Assembly: GCA_021156105.1 (NCBI GenBank)
Contig: JAJNBD010000009.1
Coordinates: 1-64,000 of the forward strand
Origin: Gammaproteobacteria bacterium
Lineage (GTDB): Bacteria; Pseudomonadota; Gammaproteobacteria; CAISUE01
Direction: 5' to 3'
Length of the DNA: 64,000 nucleotides
Numbering within the stretch: position 1 is the first letter of the stretch; each line of letters starts with the position of its first letter. The position numbers and the translations under genes are program-made. This document shows positions 43,094 to 51,350 of this stretch, piece after piece. The notes beneath the pieces are model-generated. The model worked only from the letters and a program-made list of their open reading frames with translations, made no database searches and had not been told where the DNA came from.

Positions 43094-44203
43094 TTACTTT
43101 TGTAAGTCATTCCAGCTGCCCGGAATAGCTCCATATTGACCTAATTGTTGCTGAATATTGTTTAGCACAGCAGTATCGTAATTCATCGTAAAATTCCCTG
43201 AGTCAGCAATATTACCTCCTACTGCGAGACCTCCAGTGAGAGTTGCAGTATTTGAGGATTGCAAAGAGCCAGAAACATAGACATAGCCATAAATTTTTGA
43301 ACTACCTGAAAGTCTTAAATCACCGTTGACAATAAGAACGACTGGAGCACTGACGGAGCCAATCGTTGTTGAACCACCAATCGTTGCTGTTCCTCCTGTT
43401 TGTTCAATCCAAATAGATGTACTTGTCAACCCATTTAAGACTGAGTCATAGGAGGTATTGTTGCTATTTTGAAAGAGGTGGTTAACAGAGTTTTTTACAT
43501 TAATTGCGCTAGTACCAAAGTGTTGTGAAAAGAAAGTATCTGAGCCTGTGCTAACAAGAGCAGGTGTATTCTGCGATATATCAGATTTTATGCTTGAAGC
43601 TGTTGAGGAGGTGCCGCTGCTTATGACAGTTTTAGCGCTGCCGCTAATGGTAATGGGGCCGCCACTTTGTATGGAAACATTCCCTGTTGTATTGTTAATT
43701 TGAGAGCTACCTGATAAAGCAATACTTCCTCTGACGACAACTGGATAAGAGCTAAAATTAAGTAAGAGTGGCGTGTAGTACACGAGTTGGCGAATTTCGC
43801 GGCTAGCGGAGCTATCGCCGCTAGTACCAACAGACTTAATCTGGATAACATTGAAGTTATTGGCAGTAGGATTGCTGAAAGTGATAGTGAATTTGCTACC
43901 ATTACTCAGTGTGACATTGGTGATGCTTGCGTTAGAATAGCTGTCAATATACCCATCGGCATTGGCATCAGAGACAATGGTTGTTTTATTTTGTGCTAAA
44001 TAAACGGTGCCAAAATTTAAGCCAGCCTCCGCTGCTTCAAACGCTTGCTGAGCACGGTATTGGTTTGCGCTAATCTTTTGCGCTAGCTGACCTGACTTGG
44101 CCATCATGATACTCATCCATGTAATGGTTAATAGCAAAATAAAAACAAAAACTAATAGCGCAACCCCTTTCTGGTTTTTGAATAAGGTCATGTTCCTTTG
44201 CAT
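43094..44203 (-). CDS. pilX: PilX-like minor pilin assembly protein
   Basis: This 369-residue protein starts at an ATG with AAGGA upstream. The PilX-type N-terminus KNQKGVALLVFVFILLLTIT is followed by QYRAQQAFEAAEAGLNFG. The long C-terminal part (about residues 140-350) is Ser/Gly/Thr-rich with beta-strand-turn repetition (SGSSQINNTTGNVSIQSGG, GTATIGGSTTIGSVSAP). It resembles a beta-helix or bactofilin-like domain and is much larger than usual PilX (about 200 residues). It probably primes pilus assembly with the other minor pilins. Confidence 0.75.
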   Translation of the reverse strand: MQRNMTLFKNQKGVALLVFVFILLLTITWMSIMMAKSGQLAQKISANQYRAQQAFEAAEAGLNFGTVYLAQNKTTIVSDANADGYIDSYSNASITNVTLSNGSKFTITFSNPTANNFNVIQIKSVGTSGDSSASREIRQLVYYTPLLLNFSSYPVVVRGSIALSGSSQINNTTGNVSIQSGGPITISGSAKTVISSGTSSTASSIKSDISQNTPALVSTGSDTFFSQHFGTSAINVKNSVNHLFQNSNNTSYDSVLNGLTSTSIWIEQTGGTATIGGSTTIGSVSAPVVLIVNGDLRLSGSSKIYGYVYVSGSLQSSNTATLTGGLAVGGNIADSGNFTMNYDTAVLNNIQQQLGQYGAIPGSWNDLQK

Positions 44204-44228
44204 GCTAGCTTTCCTTAAAAGTTTAAAA

Positions 44229-44894
44229 TCAAGGTGCATATTTATTATTACGAATTTTAACAGTATCTGTTAACGTTTTGCTAACGCTAGGATTAGAAAC
44301 TAATTGCCCTGTTATCGTAATGGTAATTGTGCGAACAGCAATCGTCGCTGTTCCAGTGGCTACGCCATCAATGTCAACAGCATTATTGGCTTGCGAAAAA
44401 TTCAACTGAGTAATTCTGATGGTATCTGGATCGGTAATGTTTTCCCAGGCGCTGGCGGAGGCGGTGCAATCAAAGGTTGCGCCTGAAGGACGTCCTTGGA
44501 TGGCATCATTCATTAGCCGAAAACCATAGCGTTCGTCATCATTGCCTGTGCCGGTACTAGGTAAAGATCCATCCCCGTCTCGATCATAAGTGAGCAAAAT
44601 GCAATCATTTGTGGAGTTAATAGTCACGCTATTTGTCATAAAGGGATTGTTGTTTGTGCCGGTTTTTACACCTGAGCTTGCATTGGCCCAAAAGCCAGCG
44701 CGGCTAATGTCGCTAGCCATTAAACTCATGGTAGCATGTAAGCTTCGGTCTAAGCGCATCGTATCCATAGCAGCGCGATCTTTTTGTGCAATAGACAAAT
44801 AAGCGGAAATTAAGCTTGAAAGCAAAATTCCAGTAATAACTAACACAACTAATAATTCTATTAAAGTAAAGCCTTTTATTCTCCACTTTAACAT
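44229..44894 (-). CDS. pilW: Minor pilin PilW
   Basis: This 221-residue protein starts at an ATG with AGGAT upstream. The prepilin motif is MLKWRIKGFTLIELLVVLVI (cut after Gly8, Glu at +5). It is followed by a helix and QKDRAAMDTMRLDRSLHATM, SDISRAGFWAN and a beta-rich C-terminus. The pattern fits PilW of the Pseudomonas-type minor pilins. It overlaps fimT by 7 bp. Confidence 0.82.
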   Translation of the reverse strand: MLKWRIKGFTLIELLVVLVITGILLSSLISAYLSIAQKDRAAMDTMRLDRSLHATMSLMASDISRAGFWANASSGVKTGTNNNPFMTNSVTINSTNDCILLTYDRDGDGSLPSTGTGNDDERYGFRLMNDAIQGRPSGATFDCTASASAWENITDPDTIRITQLNFSQANNAVDIDGVATGTATIAVRTITITITGQLVSNPSVSKTLTDTVKIRNNKYAP

Positions 44895-45394
44895 GCTTTG
44901 TATCCTGTCACATTGGTGGCGCACATAGTGATATTTCCTAGCTGAGAAATTTGTACTTTGACTAGTTTATTTGAAGTAGTAAAACTCACCGTTGAAGCTT
45001 CATTAGGTAAACCTCGAACACTATCAAAGTAAATAGAGTTGCTAGTAAACCCTGTATCCACGGTGGTGGTAATGCCAATATAATCGGTACTGCTTATTGA
45101 GCCAAGCGTACAGGTATTGCTAGGGCTACAGCTACAGGTGCTTCCTGCGTTTACCCCATAGCACCAAGTGCTGCCGCTTTGTAAAACCAAATAGGCATTC
45201 TGTTGACGTTGAATAGCCTCGCTTCGAGCCGTTTGAATGTATTGGGCAAAAGTTTCAGCGGCGGCTCGTAGACGGTTCTCTAGTAACAATTGGCGGATAA
45301 TGGGGACGCTAGCAACTGCTAAAATACAGGTGACCACTAAAGCCACGACTAGTTCCAAAAACGTAAATCCTTGTGGTAAGCTTTGTTTATCCAT
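44888..45394 (-). CDS. fimT: FimT/GspH-type pseudopilin
   Basis: This is a 168-residue protein. The prepilin signature is MDKQSLPQGFTFLELVVALV, then TCILAVASVPIIRQLLLENR and the FimT segment AQYIQTARSEAIQRQQ. The C-terminus contains two Cys pairs (CYGVNAGSTCSCS and MCATNVTGYKAC). ATG at 45412 is a possible longer start. It is the first gene of the minor-pilin operon, divergent from pilM by about 95 bp. Confidence 0.8.
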   Translation of the reverse strand: MDKQSLPQGFTFLELVVALVVTCILAVASVPIIRQLLLENRLRAAAETFAQYIQTARSEAIQRQQNAYLVLQSGSTWCYGVNAGSTCSCSPSNTCTLGSISSTDYIGITTTVDTGFTSNSIYFDSVRGLPNEASTVSFTTSNKLVKVQISQLGNITMCATNVTGYKAC

Positions 45395-45490
45395 GTCTTG
45401 GGTGCCTAACATATTTGCAAAGTAGCTAAGTAATGTTAAAGTATTGCATGAGAGTGGATCAAATATCAATGTGTTTCATGAGGAATATCT

Positions 45491-46546
45491 GTGCTCTGGT
45501 TTAAAAAGCAAGCTAAAGGATTAGTTGGAATCGATATTGATAATCGATATATTAAATATATTGAATTAGATAATATTGAGAATCAGCCGGAGGTGTTGCA
45601 GTATGCTATTACTGAACTGCCTATGGTTGTTTTGACGGAAACTAATGAAATTAAAGACGCTTCTACTATTAGCTCGGCGCTTACTGGGCTACAGCTTACT
45701 CATCCGACGACTTCTAATCAGGCTGCCATTGCATTACCAGGCGCCAGTGTTGTGACTAAACTGATCACACTGCCTAAAGATCTTTCGGATGTTGAATTAG
45801 AAAACCAAGTTTGGCTAGAGGCTGGTAAAAACTTTCCTGATCTTATTGAAGACTTAAGCTTAGATTTTTATGTCAATGGTCCTGCTAATGGAGAAGAAGG
45901 TCAGCTAGAAATTTTGCTAGTCGCTTGTCGTACCACTTCTCTTGTGAAACGCTTAGAGGTATTAAAAAATAGTAACTTTACAGCAAAAGTTGTTGAAGTT
46001 GATTATTATTGTTTAGAGCGCGCATTAAATTATATTTTGACCCAGCAAGCTGAGCTAGATAAAACAAAGCCTTATGCTTTATTAAATTTTAGTTGTCGTT
46101 CAAGTACATTAGTTGCGGTACAAAATGACAAGTTACTTTATGCACATGATCATAGCTTTGAATCGCAGCGATTATTACAAAAGCTGCAACAAGATTTGCA
46201 ATGGCAGAATATAGTACTACATCCTCCTAAAGCGGATGCATCTTTAGATCCCATTACGGTTTCCTATTTAGATGAGACTTTAATCAGTCATGTGAGATAT
46301 GCTTTAGATATGTTTTATTCTTCGAAACAAAGTGGGGAAATCCAGCAGTTATTTTTAGCCGGAGAGTGCGCAATTATTCCAGGTATTGCAGACTTAATTG
46401 CTTCACATCTTGAAATGAAGGTTGCTATTGCAAACCCTATTCTCAATATGCCTATTTCTAAAGCGATTGATGCAAATGCTTTACAAGCTCATGCTCCATT
46501 GCTAACTTTATGTTGTGGCTTAGCTTTACATGAGGGTTCGCTATGA
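45491..46546 (+). CDS. pilM: Type IV pilus inner-membrane protein PilM
   Basis: This 351-residue actin-like cytosolic protein starts at GTG: GLVGIDIDNRYIKYIEL (phosphate-1-like), AIALPGASVVTKLITLPKDL, WLEAGKNFPDLIEDLSLDF, and a C-terminal IQQLFLAGECAIIPGIADLI. It binds the PilN cytoplasmic tail and links the pore to the motor. It overlaps pilN by 4 bp. It is the first gene of pilMNOPQ. Confidence 0.92.
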   Translation: MLWFKKQAKGLVGIDIDNRYIKYIELDNIENQPEVLQYAITELPMVVLTETNEIKDASTISSALTGLQLTHPTTSNQAAIALPGASVVTKLITLPKDLSDVELENQVWLEAGKNFPDLIEDLSLDFYVNGPANGEEGQLEILLVACRTTSLVKRLEVLKNSNFTAKVVEVDYYCLERALNYILTQQAELDKTKPYALLNFSCRSSTLVAVQNDKLLYAHDHSFESQRLLQKLQQDLQWQNIVLHPPKADASLDPITVSYLDETLISHVRYALDMFYSSKQSGEIQQLFLAGECAIIPGIADLIASHLEMKVAIANPILNMPISKAIDANALQAHAPLLTLCCGLALHEGSL

Positions 46547-47076
46547 CAACAATCAATTTGCTGCCTTGGCGGGAAAAAGCGCGTAAGCAACAAAAGCAAA
46601 ACTTTATTCTGTTATGCGCCCTTGCTGTTGGGGTTGCTTTTATTCTTAATGTCATTATATTTGTGATGCTTCAAGTGCAAATTAATAAGCAAGAAAGACG
46701 CAATGGTATTTTGCAGCAAGAGAAACAAATAAATAGTGGTATTTTGGCAAAGAAGAAAAAGTTTGAGACGGATAAGTCAGAAGTGTTAAGCCAAATAGCA
46801 ACGGTCAAGGAGCTTAATAATCAGCGTTATCGTATTGTCGAGATATTTAATGCGATTCCTCGGTTATTACCAAATGGTGTATACATTACGAGTATCAATG
46901 TTCAAAAAGAACTTATTGAGCTGCAAGGTTATGCGGCGACGGAAATTCAAATTTCGGAATTAGCTGGAAAACTGAAAGAGCAGCCAGGCTGGAGAAGCAT
47001 TCAGTTACAGGAGGCGGGTGAAATGCCCGGTTTGCCCAATAAAACAAAATTCCGAATCACATTAAATATGGACTAA
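46543..47076 (+). CDS. pilN: Type IV pilus alignment protein PilN
   Basis: This 177-residue protein begins MTTINLLPWREKARKQQKQN (the INLLPWR motif that PilM holds), followed by one membrane helix and a periplasmic coiled coil and ferredoxin-like domain (IPRLLPNGVYITSINVQKEL). It forms a heterodimer with PilO. Overlap with pilM and close spacing to pilO show tight coupling. Confidence 0.92.
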   Translation: MTTINLLPWREKARKQQKQNFILLCALAVGVAFILNVIIFVMLQVQINKQERRNGILQQEKQINSGILAKKKKFETDKSEVLSQIATVKELNNQRYRIVEIFNAIPRLLPNGVYITSINVQKELIELQGYAATEIQISELAGKLKEQPGWRSIQLQEAGEMPGLPNKTKFRITLNMD

Positions 47077-47080
47077 CTTT

Positions 47081-47737
47081 GTGAATATTAACGATTTAAA
47101 AAATTTAAATTGGCAAGAGATTGGGGCTTGGCCGAAGAAGGTCAAGTTGGTATTTGTGGTTGCTTGTGTTCTTATTTCATTCGTTATTTTCTTTTTACTT
47201 GGTAATGTTGCCCAATATAGCTCGCTTTCAGATGCCGAGCAACAAGAGCAGGGCCTTAAGCAGTCGCTAACTGCGGATATCCCTAAGGCAGTATTACAAA
47301 CTCAGCAAACCCAACAGTTAAATAAACTAAGTTTATCGATTAAAGAGTATCATCGCTCATTGCCTAAGCCAGAGCATTTAAGCCATATCTTAGAGAACTT
47401 AACTAAAATTGCTGCAAATAATCAATTAAGTTTAATTTTATTAAAACCAGAGGCTGTGCAGCAGGAAGAGTTTTATGCCAAGATACCTATTCAAATCGAG
47501 GTGGTCGGTAATTACTTTCAATTGGATAATTTTTTCAAAGATATTGCAAAATTAGATTATTATATTTATTTTAATAAGCTAGCAATCACGTTAGCTAATG
47601 GAAAGGCGGATTCGGCAAAGGCGGAAGGTAAGCCGCTTCCAGTAGATGCATTAAAGGCGAAAATGACAGCGGAATTATATTATTTTTCACCAAAGCCTAA
47701 ATCAAAAAAGGCAGAGACACATAATGCTAAAGAATAA
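47081..47737 (+). CDS. pilO: Type IV pilus alignment protein PilO
   Basis: This 218-residue protein starts at GTG. It has a cytosolic tail with NINDLKNLNWQEIGAWPKKV, one membrane helix (LVFVVACVLISFVIFFLLG) and a periplasmic domain with the PilO feature IPIQIEVVGNYFQLDNFFKD. It partners PilN and connects with PilP. It overlaps pilP by 14 bp. Confidence 0.9.
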   Translation: MNINDLKNLNWQEIGAWPKKVKLVFVVACVLISFVIFFLLGNVAQYSSLSDAEQQEQGLKQSLTADIPKAVLQTQQTQQLNKLSLSIKEYHRSLPKPEHLSHILENLTKIAANNQLSLILLKPEAVQQEEFYAKIPIQIEVVGNYFQLDNFFKDIAKLDYYIYFNKLAITLANGKADSAKAEGKPLPVDALKAKMTAELYYFSPKPKSKKAETHNAKE

Positions 47738-48263
47738 TTTTTTTACAATACGGGTTTCATCTTTTGTGATACGAAAATTGGTTGGTCGTGCAATCCTAGC
47801 CTGTCTATTATCCAGTTTTCTCGTAGGTTGTGGTGGCAAAGATAATTCTTCTGATTTGAAGAGCTTTATTGCTGAGCTCAAAAAGAAAAGTGGTGCCCCA
47901 GAAGATTTGGCTAAAAAATTTCCTATGCGTAAAGAGGTAAATCCTCCCACAGCTCCGCTGAGCAGCCCTTTTCCTCAGCAAGGTCCAGGGAAAAATACGG
48001 GTTCACTCAGCAAGCCGCCTCTTGAGCGTTACCCTACAGATGCATTACACTTGCTCGGTACAATACAAGAAGGTTCAGAAAAATTTGCCGTAATTTCTGC
48101 TCCCGATGGGTTGATATATCAAGTTTCTCTAGGGACAAAGCTGGGCGACCAGAATGGGGTAATTACTAACATTGATGAAAATCAAATTACGGTTAATGAG
48201 CCTGCTGATGTTGCTGCAGGTATACTGGCGGCACGTACGATAAACTTACAAACGAAAGGGTAA
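47724..48263 (+). CDS. pilP: Type IV pilus lipoprotein PilP
   Basis: This is a 179-residue protein. The lipobox is LVGCGG (Cys near residue 36), behind a longer than usual basic N-terminus. The C-terminal homology region is ALHLLGTIQEGSEKFAVISA and LGTKLGDQNGVITNIDENQI. It links the PilN-PilO inner ring to the PilQ secretin in the periplasm. It ends 3 bp before pilQ. Confidence 0.9.
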   Translation: MLKNNFFTIRVSSFVIRKLVGRAILACLLSSFLVGCGGKDNSSDLKSFIAELKKKSGAPEDLAKKFPMRKEVNPPTAPLSSPFPQQGPGKNTGSLSKPPLERYPTDALHLLGTIQEGSEKFAVISAPDGLIYQVSLGTKLGDQNGVITNIDENQITVNEPADVAAGILAARTINLQTKG

Positions 48264-48266
48264 CAC

Positions 48267-49976
48267 ATGTTAAGGAAGAAAATGCTTTGGCAATATCCAT
48301 TAAAGCGTTTTTCAGTGAGGGCAGGCGTTTTCAGTTTTAGTTTTCTTACTTCGGTGGCAATAGCTGCATCTAATGATGCGCCTGCTACTTCTTCTGGCGC
48401 TACTTCATCTGCGGTGCCGGTGACTGCTCAAGCAGCTCAGGCAAAGCCATTAATCACGCCTTCTTCTGTTGCCACGGCAGCAAAGCTCCAGCCTTCACCA
48501 GCCCAGGCGGCGGCAAGTCATTCGTCTGCAGCTTCTTCTAGTGTAATGCCGAATACAGGGCATGATGCTAGTACAACTTCTGCTAAGATTCAGCCAGTAG
48601 CGGCACCGGCAGAGGATACACAGCAAATAAAAGTAAAATCAGGCCTGCTTTCTTTCAATTTCCAAAATATTGGTGTAAAAGAATTACTACAATTGCTTGC
48701 TAAAAACTCAGGTAACAATTTTGTTATTAGTGATTCTGTCAAAGGTAATATGAGTTTATCTTTGCAAAATGTTACTTGGCAGAAAGCTTTAAACGTTGTG
48801 ATGCGTGCAAATGGCCTAGACTCTCGGCAATTTGATAATGTCATGATTATCGCGCCAATTGATGAGTTGGCTAATAATGATGTGAAACGTTTACAAGCTG
48901 CTCAACAATTAGCAAATCTTGCGCCTCCTGTTTCAGCAATGATACCGCTTCATTATGCCAACGCAAATGATCTTGCTACGGTATTAAAAGGTCAACAAAA
49001 TACCTTGTTGTCGCCAAACGGCCAAGTGACTGTTGATCCGCGTACTAATACTTTGCTAGTGAGGGATGTGCAAGCAAGTGTCGATAAAGTTCGTGATTTC
49101 ATTCGTAAGTTAGATATTCCTGCAAAACAAGTACTTATTGAAGCGCGTATTGTGTCAGTTGATACAGAATATGTGAAAGAATTAGGCGTACGCTGGGGTG
49201 TAAGTAATACGCACTCGCTTTCGGGTACTTTAGAAGGTGCTAATACTTTACGCAAAGGTACGCCATTGGCGGAGGTCCCCATTAAGGAACGCTTGAACTT
49301 TAACCTACCAGCAACTCCTAGTGGTTTCTTGGGGCAGCCAAGTAGTTTAGGCTTAGCATTAATTCGCCTTAATAAAACTTATTTAGATCTTGAGTTGTCG
49401 GCGCTTGAAGGCGAGCAGCGTGCACAGATTATTTCAAACCCCCGTGTAATTACTTCAAACTTACAAAAAGCCACTATTCAAACGGGTGAAGACATTCCTT
49501 ATCAAGAAGCTACCTCAAGTGGTGCAACTAACGTAGCCTTTAAAAAGGCGGTATTAGGTTTAGATATTACACCACAAATCACCTCTGATAATTCTATTGT
49601 TTTAAACTTAAAAGTTACCCAAAATAAGCGCGGTGCAGAGACGAATGGCGTTCCTGCGATCGACACCCAAGAGGTTCAATCTAACGTGCTGATGAACAAT
49701 GATGAAACCATAGTTATTGGTGGCGTTTATAAACAAATTAAGGGTAAGACGGTTGTGCGTATTCCATTCTTAGGCGATCTTCCTGTCGTCGGTGCTTTAT
49801 TTAGACATACGAATGAGAATACAAAGCGCAGTGAATTATTAATTTTTGTCACACCAAAAATTGTCGATCAAACAAAAGCAATGACGTTAAGCAGCAATGA
49901 GCAGCGCCTTAACCAAATGAGCTTAGAGGTTGATAAAGGCGTTAACCTTTCAGGACCGATAAAGGAAGATCACTAA
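48267..49976 (+). CDS. pilQ: Type IV pilus secretin PilQ
   Basis: This 569-residue outer-membrane secretin has a signal sequence ending near SVAIAASND and an Ala/Ser/Pro-rich linker (about 33-120). There is one STN-type domain (VKSGLLSFNFQNIGVKELLQ, NMSLSLQNVTWQKALNVVM), an N1-like secretin domain (MIPLHYANANDLATVLKGQQ) and the secretin core ending RSELLIFVTPKIVDQTK. It lacks the two N-terminal AMIN domains of most PilQ proteins. Peptidoglycan anchoring may depend on other proteins here. Confidence 0.93.
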   Translation: MLRKKMLWQYPLKRFSVRAGVFSFSFLTSVAIAASNDAPATSSGATSSAVPVTAQAAQAKPLITPSSVATAAKLQPSPAQAAASHSSAASSSVMPNTGHDASTTSAKIQPVAAPAEDTQQIKVKSGLLSFNFQNIGVKELLQLLAKNSGNNFVISDSVKGNMSLSLQNVTWQKALNVVMRANGLDSRQFDNVMIIAPIDELANNDVKRLQAAQQLANLAPPVSAMIPLHYANANDLATVLKGQQNTLLSPNGQVTVDPRTNTLLVRDVQASVDKVRDFIRKLDIPAKQVLIEARIVSVDTEYVKELGVRWGVSNTHSLSGTLEGANTLRKGTPLAEVPIKERLNFNLPATPSGFLGQPSSLGLALIRLNKTYLDLELSALEGEQRAQIISNPRVITSNLQKATIQTGEDIPYQEATSSGATNVAFKKAVLGLDITPQITSDNSIVLNLKVTQNKRGAETNGVPAIDTQEVQSNVLMNNDETIVIGGVYKQIKGKTVVRIPFLGDLPVVGALFRHTNENTKRSELLIFVTPKIVDQTKAMTLSSNEQRLNQMSLEVDKGVNLSGPIKEDH

Positions 49977-49977
49977 T

Positions 49978-50742
49978 ATGCGCATGAAAGTTCTTGTGAG
50001 TTTAGCTTTATGTTGTCTAATGACAGGTTGTAGTTCACTCTACCAACCTGTAGATCCTACACCGGATGCTGCGGCGAAAGCAAAACTCAATGCTGCTGCG
50101 GATGCTAATATCCAACTTGGAATTGCTTATTTGCAAAAGAAAGACGTAACTTTAGCAAAACAAAAACTGTTAGATGCATTAAGGGTCGCGCCAGATAATC
50201 CAGCTGCTTGGTATGCAATGGGGTATTACTTAGAGGTAACAGGAAATAATACTGAAGCTAATGACTACTATTTGCGTGCAATTAAACTTGCGCCTAAAGA
50301 CGGTAATGCGTTAAATAACTATGGTACTTTTTTATGCCATACGGGAAAATCCAAGGAGTCTATTTCTTATTTCCTTGCGGCAACTCAAGATCTTAATTAC
50401 GTTGATACTGGTGCTGCCTATGAGAATGCTGGTCTATGTGCGTTAAATATTCCAGATTTGAAATTGGCAGAACAATATTTCCTTAAAGCGCTTTCTAATG
50501 GTCCAATGAGAGAACGTAGTTTAACTGAGCTTGCGAAAATATATTATAAGCAGCAAAACTATTTAGTGGCGTCGCAGACATTGCAAAAATTATTTGCTAT
50601 TGCGAAGCCTACGCCAGAGACCTTGTTGCTCAAGGCAAAAATAGAAATGATGTTAAATGGCAAGGCTGGTGCTGCGCCTTATCTTCGTCAATTAAAAGAA
50701 CAATTTCCAAATTCGCCAGAGGCAAAGCAAGAGAAATTTTAA
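49978..50742 (+). CDS. pilF: Type IV pilus pilotin PilF (TPR lipoprotein)
   Basis: This is a 254-residue protein. The lipobox is LMTGCSS (Cys18), and tetratricopeptide repeats run from about residue 45: NIQLGIAYLQKKDVTLAKQK, NPAAWYAMGYYLEVTGNN, ALNNYGTFLCHTGKSKESIS and DLKLAEQYFLKAL. PilF/PilW pilotins bring PilQ to the outer membrane. It lies 1 bp after pilQ. Confidence 0.88.
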   Translation: MRMKVLVSLALCCLMTGCSSLYQPVDPTPDAAAKAKLNAAADANIQLGIAYLQKKDVTLAKQKLLDALRVAPDNPAAWYAMGYYLEVTGNNTEANDYYLRAIKLAPKDGNALNNYGTFLCHTGKSKESISYFLAATQDLNYVDTGAAYENAGLCALNIPDLKLAEQYFLKALSNGPMRERSLTELAKIYYKQQNYLVASQTLQKLFAIAKPTPETLLLKAKIEMMLNGKAGAAPYLRQLKEQFPNSPEAKQEKF

Positions 50743-50853
50743 ATAAATTTATTCTCGTGAAAAAAGCATTGCGTATTGCGTGAGAATCAACTAGAATCAG
50801 TCTACAAGCACAATATTGTGTTTTAACATTTTTAATTTAATAAAGGAGCCTAT

Positions 50854-51279
50854 ATGGAAATGAAGAGAAACTCACAGAAGGGTTTTACACTGATGGAGTT
50901 ATTGATTACCATTGTGATCATTGGTATTCTTGCTGCAATCGCTGTTCCTTCTTACTTAAGCTACACGAAAAAAGCTTATTATAGTGAAGTTGTAAGAGCA
51001 ACTGCGCCTCTTAAAGTTGCTGTGGCTGAATGCTACCATACAACGGGAGACCTAACACAATGTGCTGGTGGTTCTAACGGTGTTCCTGCAGACGTTACAA
51101 CGGCTACCGGTGGTGTTGCTTCTTTAACAACTGCGGCTGGTGGTGTTATTACTGCGACACCAGTAGCTCAGCATGGTATCGCATCTACTGAAGACTACAT
51201 CTTAACGCCATCTATCGTGAATAACGAAATGCTTTGGACTTCTAGTGGTGGTGGTGTGACATCTGGTTTAGCTAAGTAA
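50854..51279 (+). CDS. pilA: Major type IV pilin PilA
   Basis: This is a 141-residue protein. The leader MEMKRNSQKG and mature start FTLMELLITIVIIGILAAIA have Glu at +5. The C-terminal disulfide pair is short (CYHTTGDLTQC, about residues 63-73). A Gly/Thr/Ala-rich stretch follows. It has its own upstream gap (111 bp) and a terminator after it, so it is expressed separately and at a higher level than its neighbours. It is the probable fibre subunit. Confidence 0.92.
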   Translation: MEMKRNSQKGFTLMELLITIVIIGILAAIAVPSYLSYTKKAYYSEVVRATAPLKVAVAECYHTTGDLTQCAGGSNGVPADVTTATGGVASLTTAAGGVITATPVAQHGIASTEDYILTPSIVNNEMLWTSSGGGVTSGLAK

Positions 51280-51294
51280 TTAGGTTTTATCTTG

Positions 51295-51340
51295 ATGCAA
51301 GCTTACTTCAATGTAAGCTTGCATTTTTAATTTTTTAGTT
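51295..51340 (+). terminator. Intrinsic terminator after pilA
   Basis: GCAAGCTTAC-TTCAAT-GTAAGCTTGC (51297-51322) is followed by an A/T-rich, T-run stretch. It separates pilA from pilB. Confidence 0.85.
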
Positions 51341-51350
51341 AGGAAAAAGT

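Noticed and set aside
50743..50853. Sigma-54 promoter expected upstream of pilA
   Set aside because: No GG-N10-GC pattern with proper flanks is visible, so no such promoter is called.
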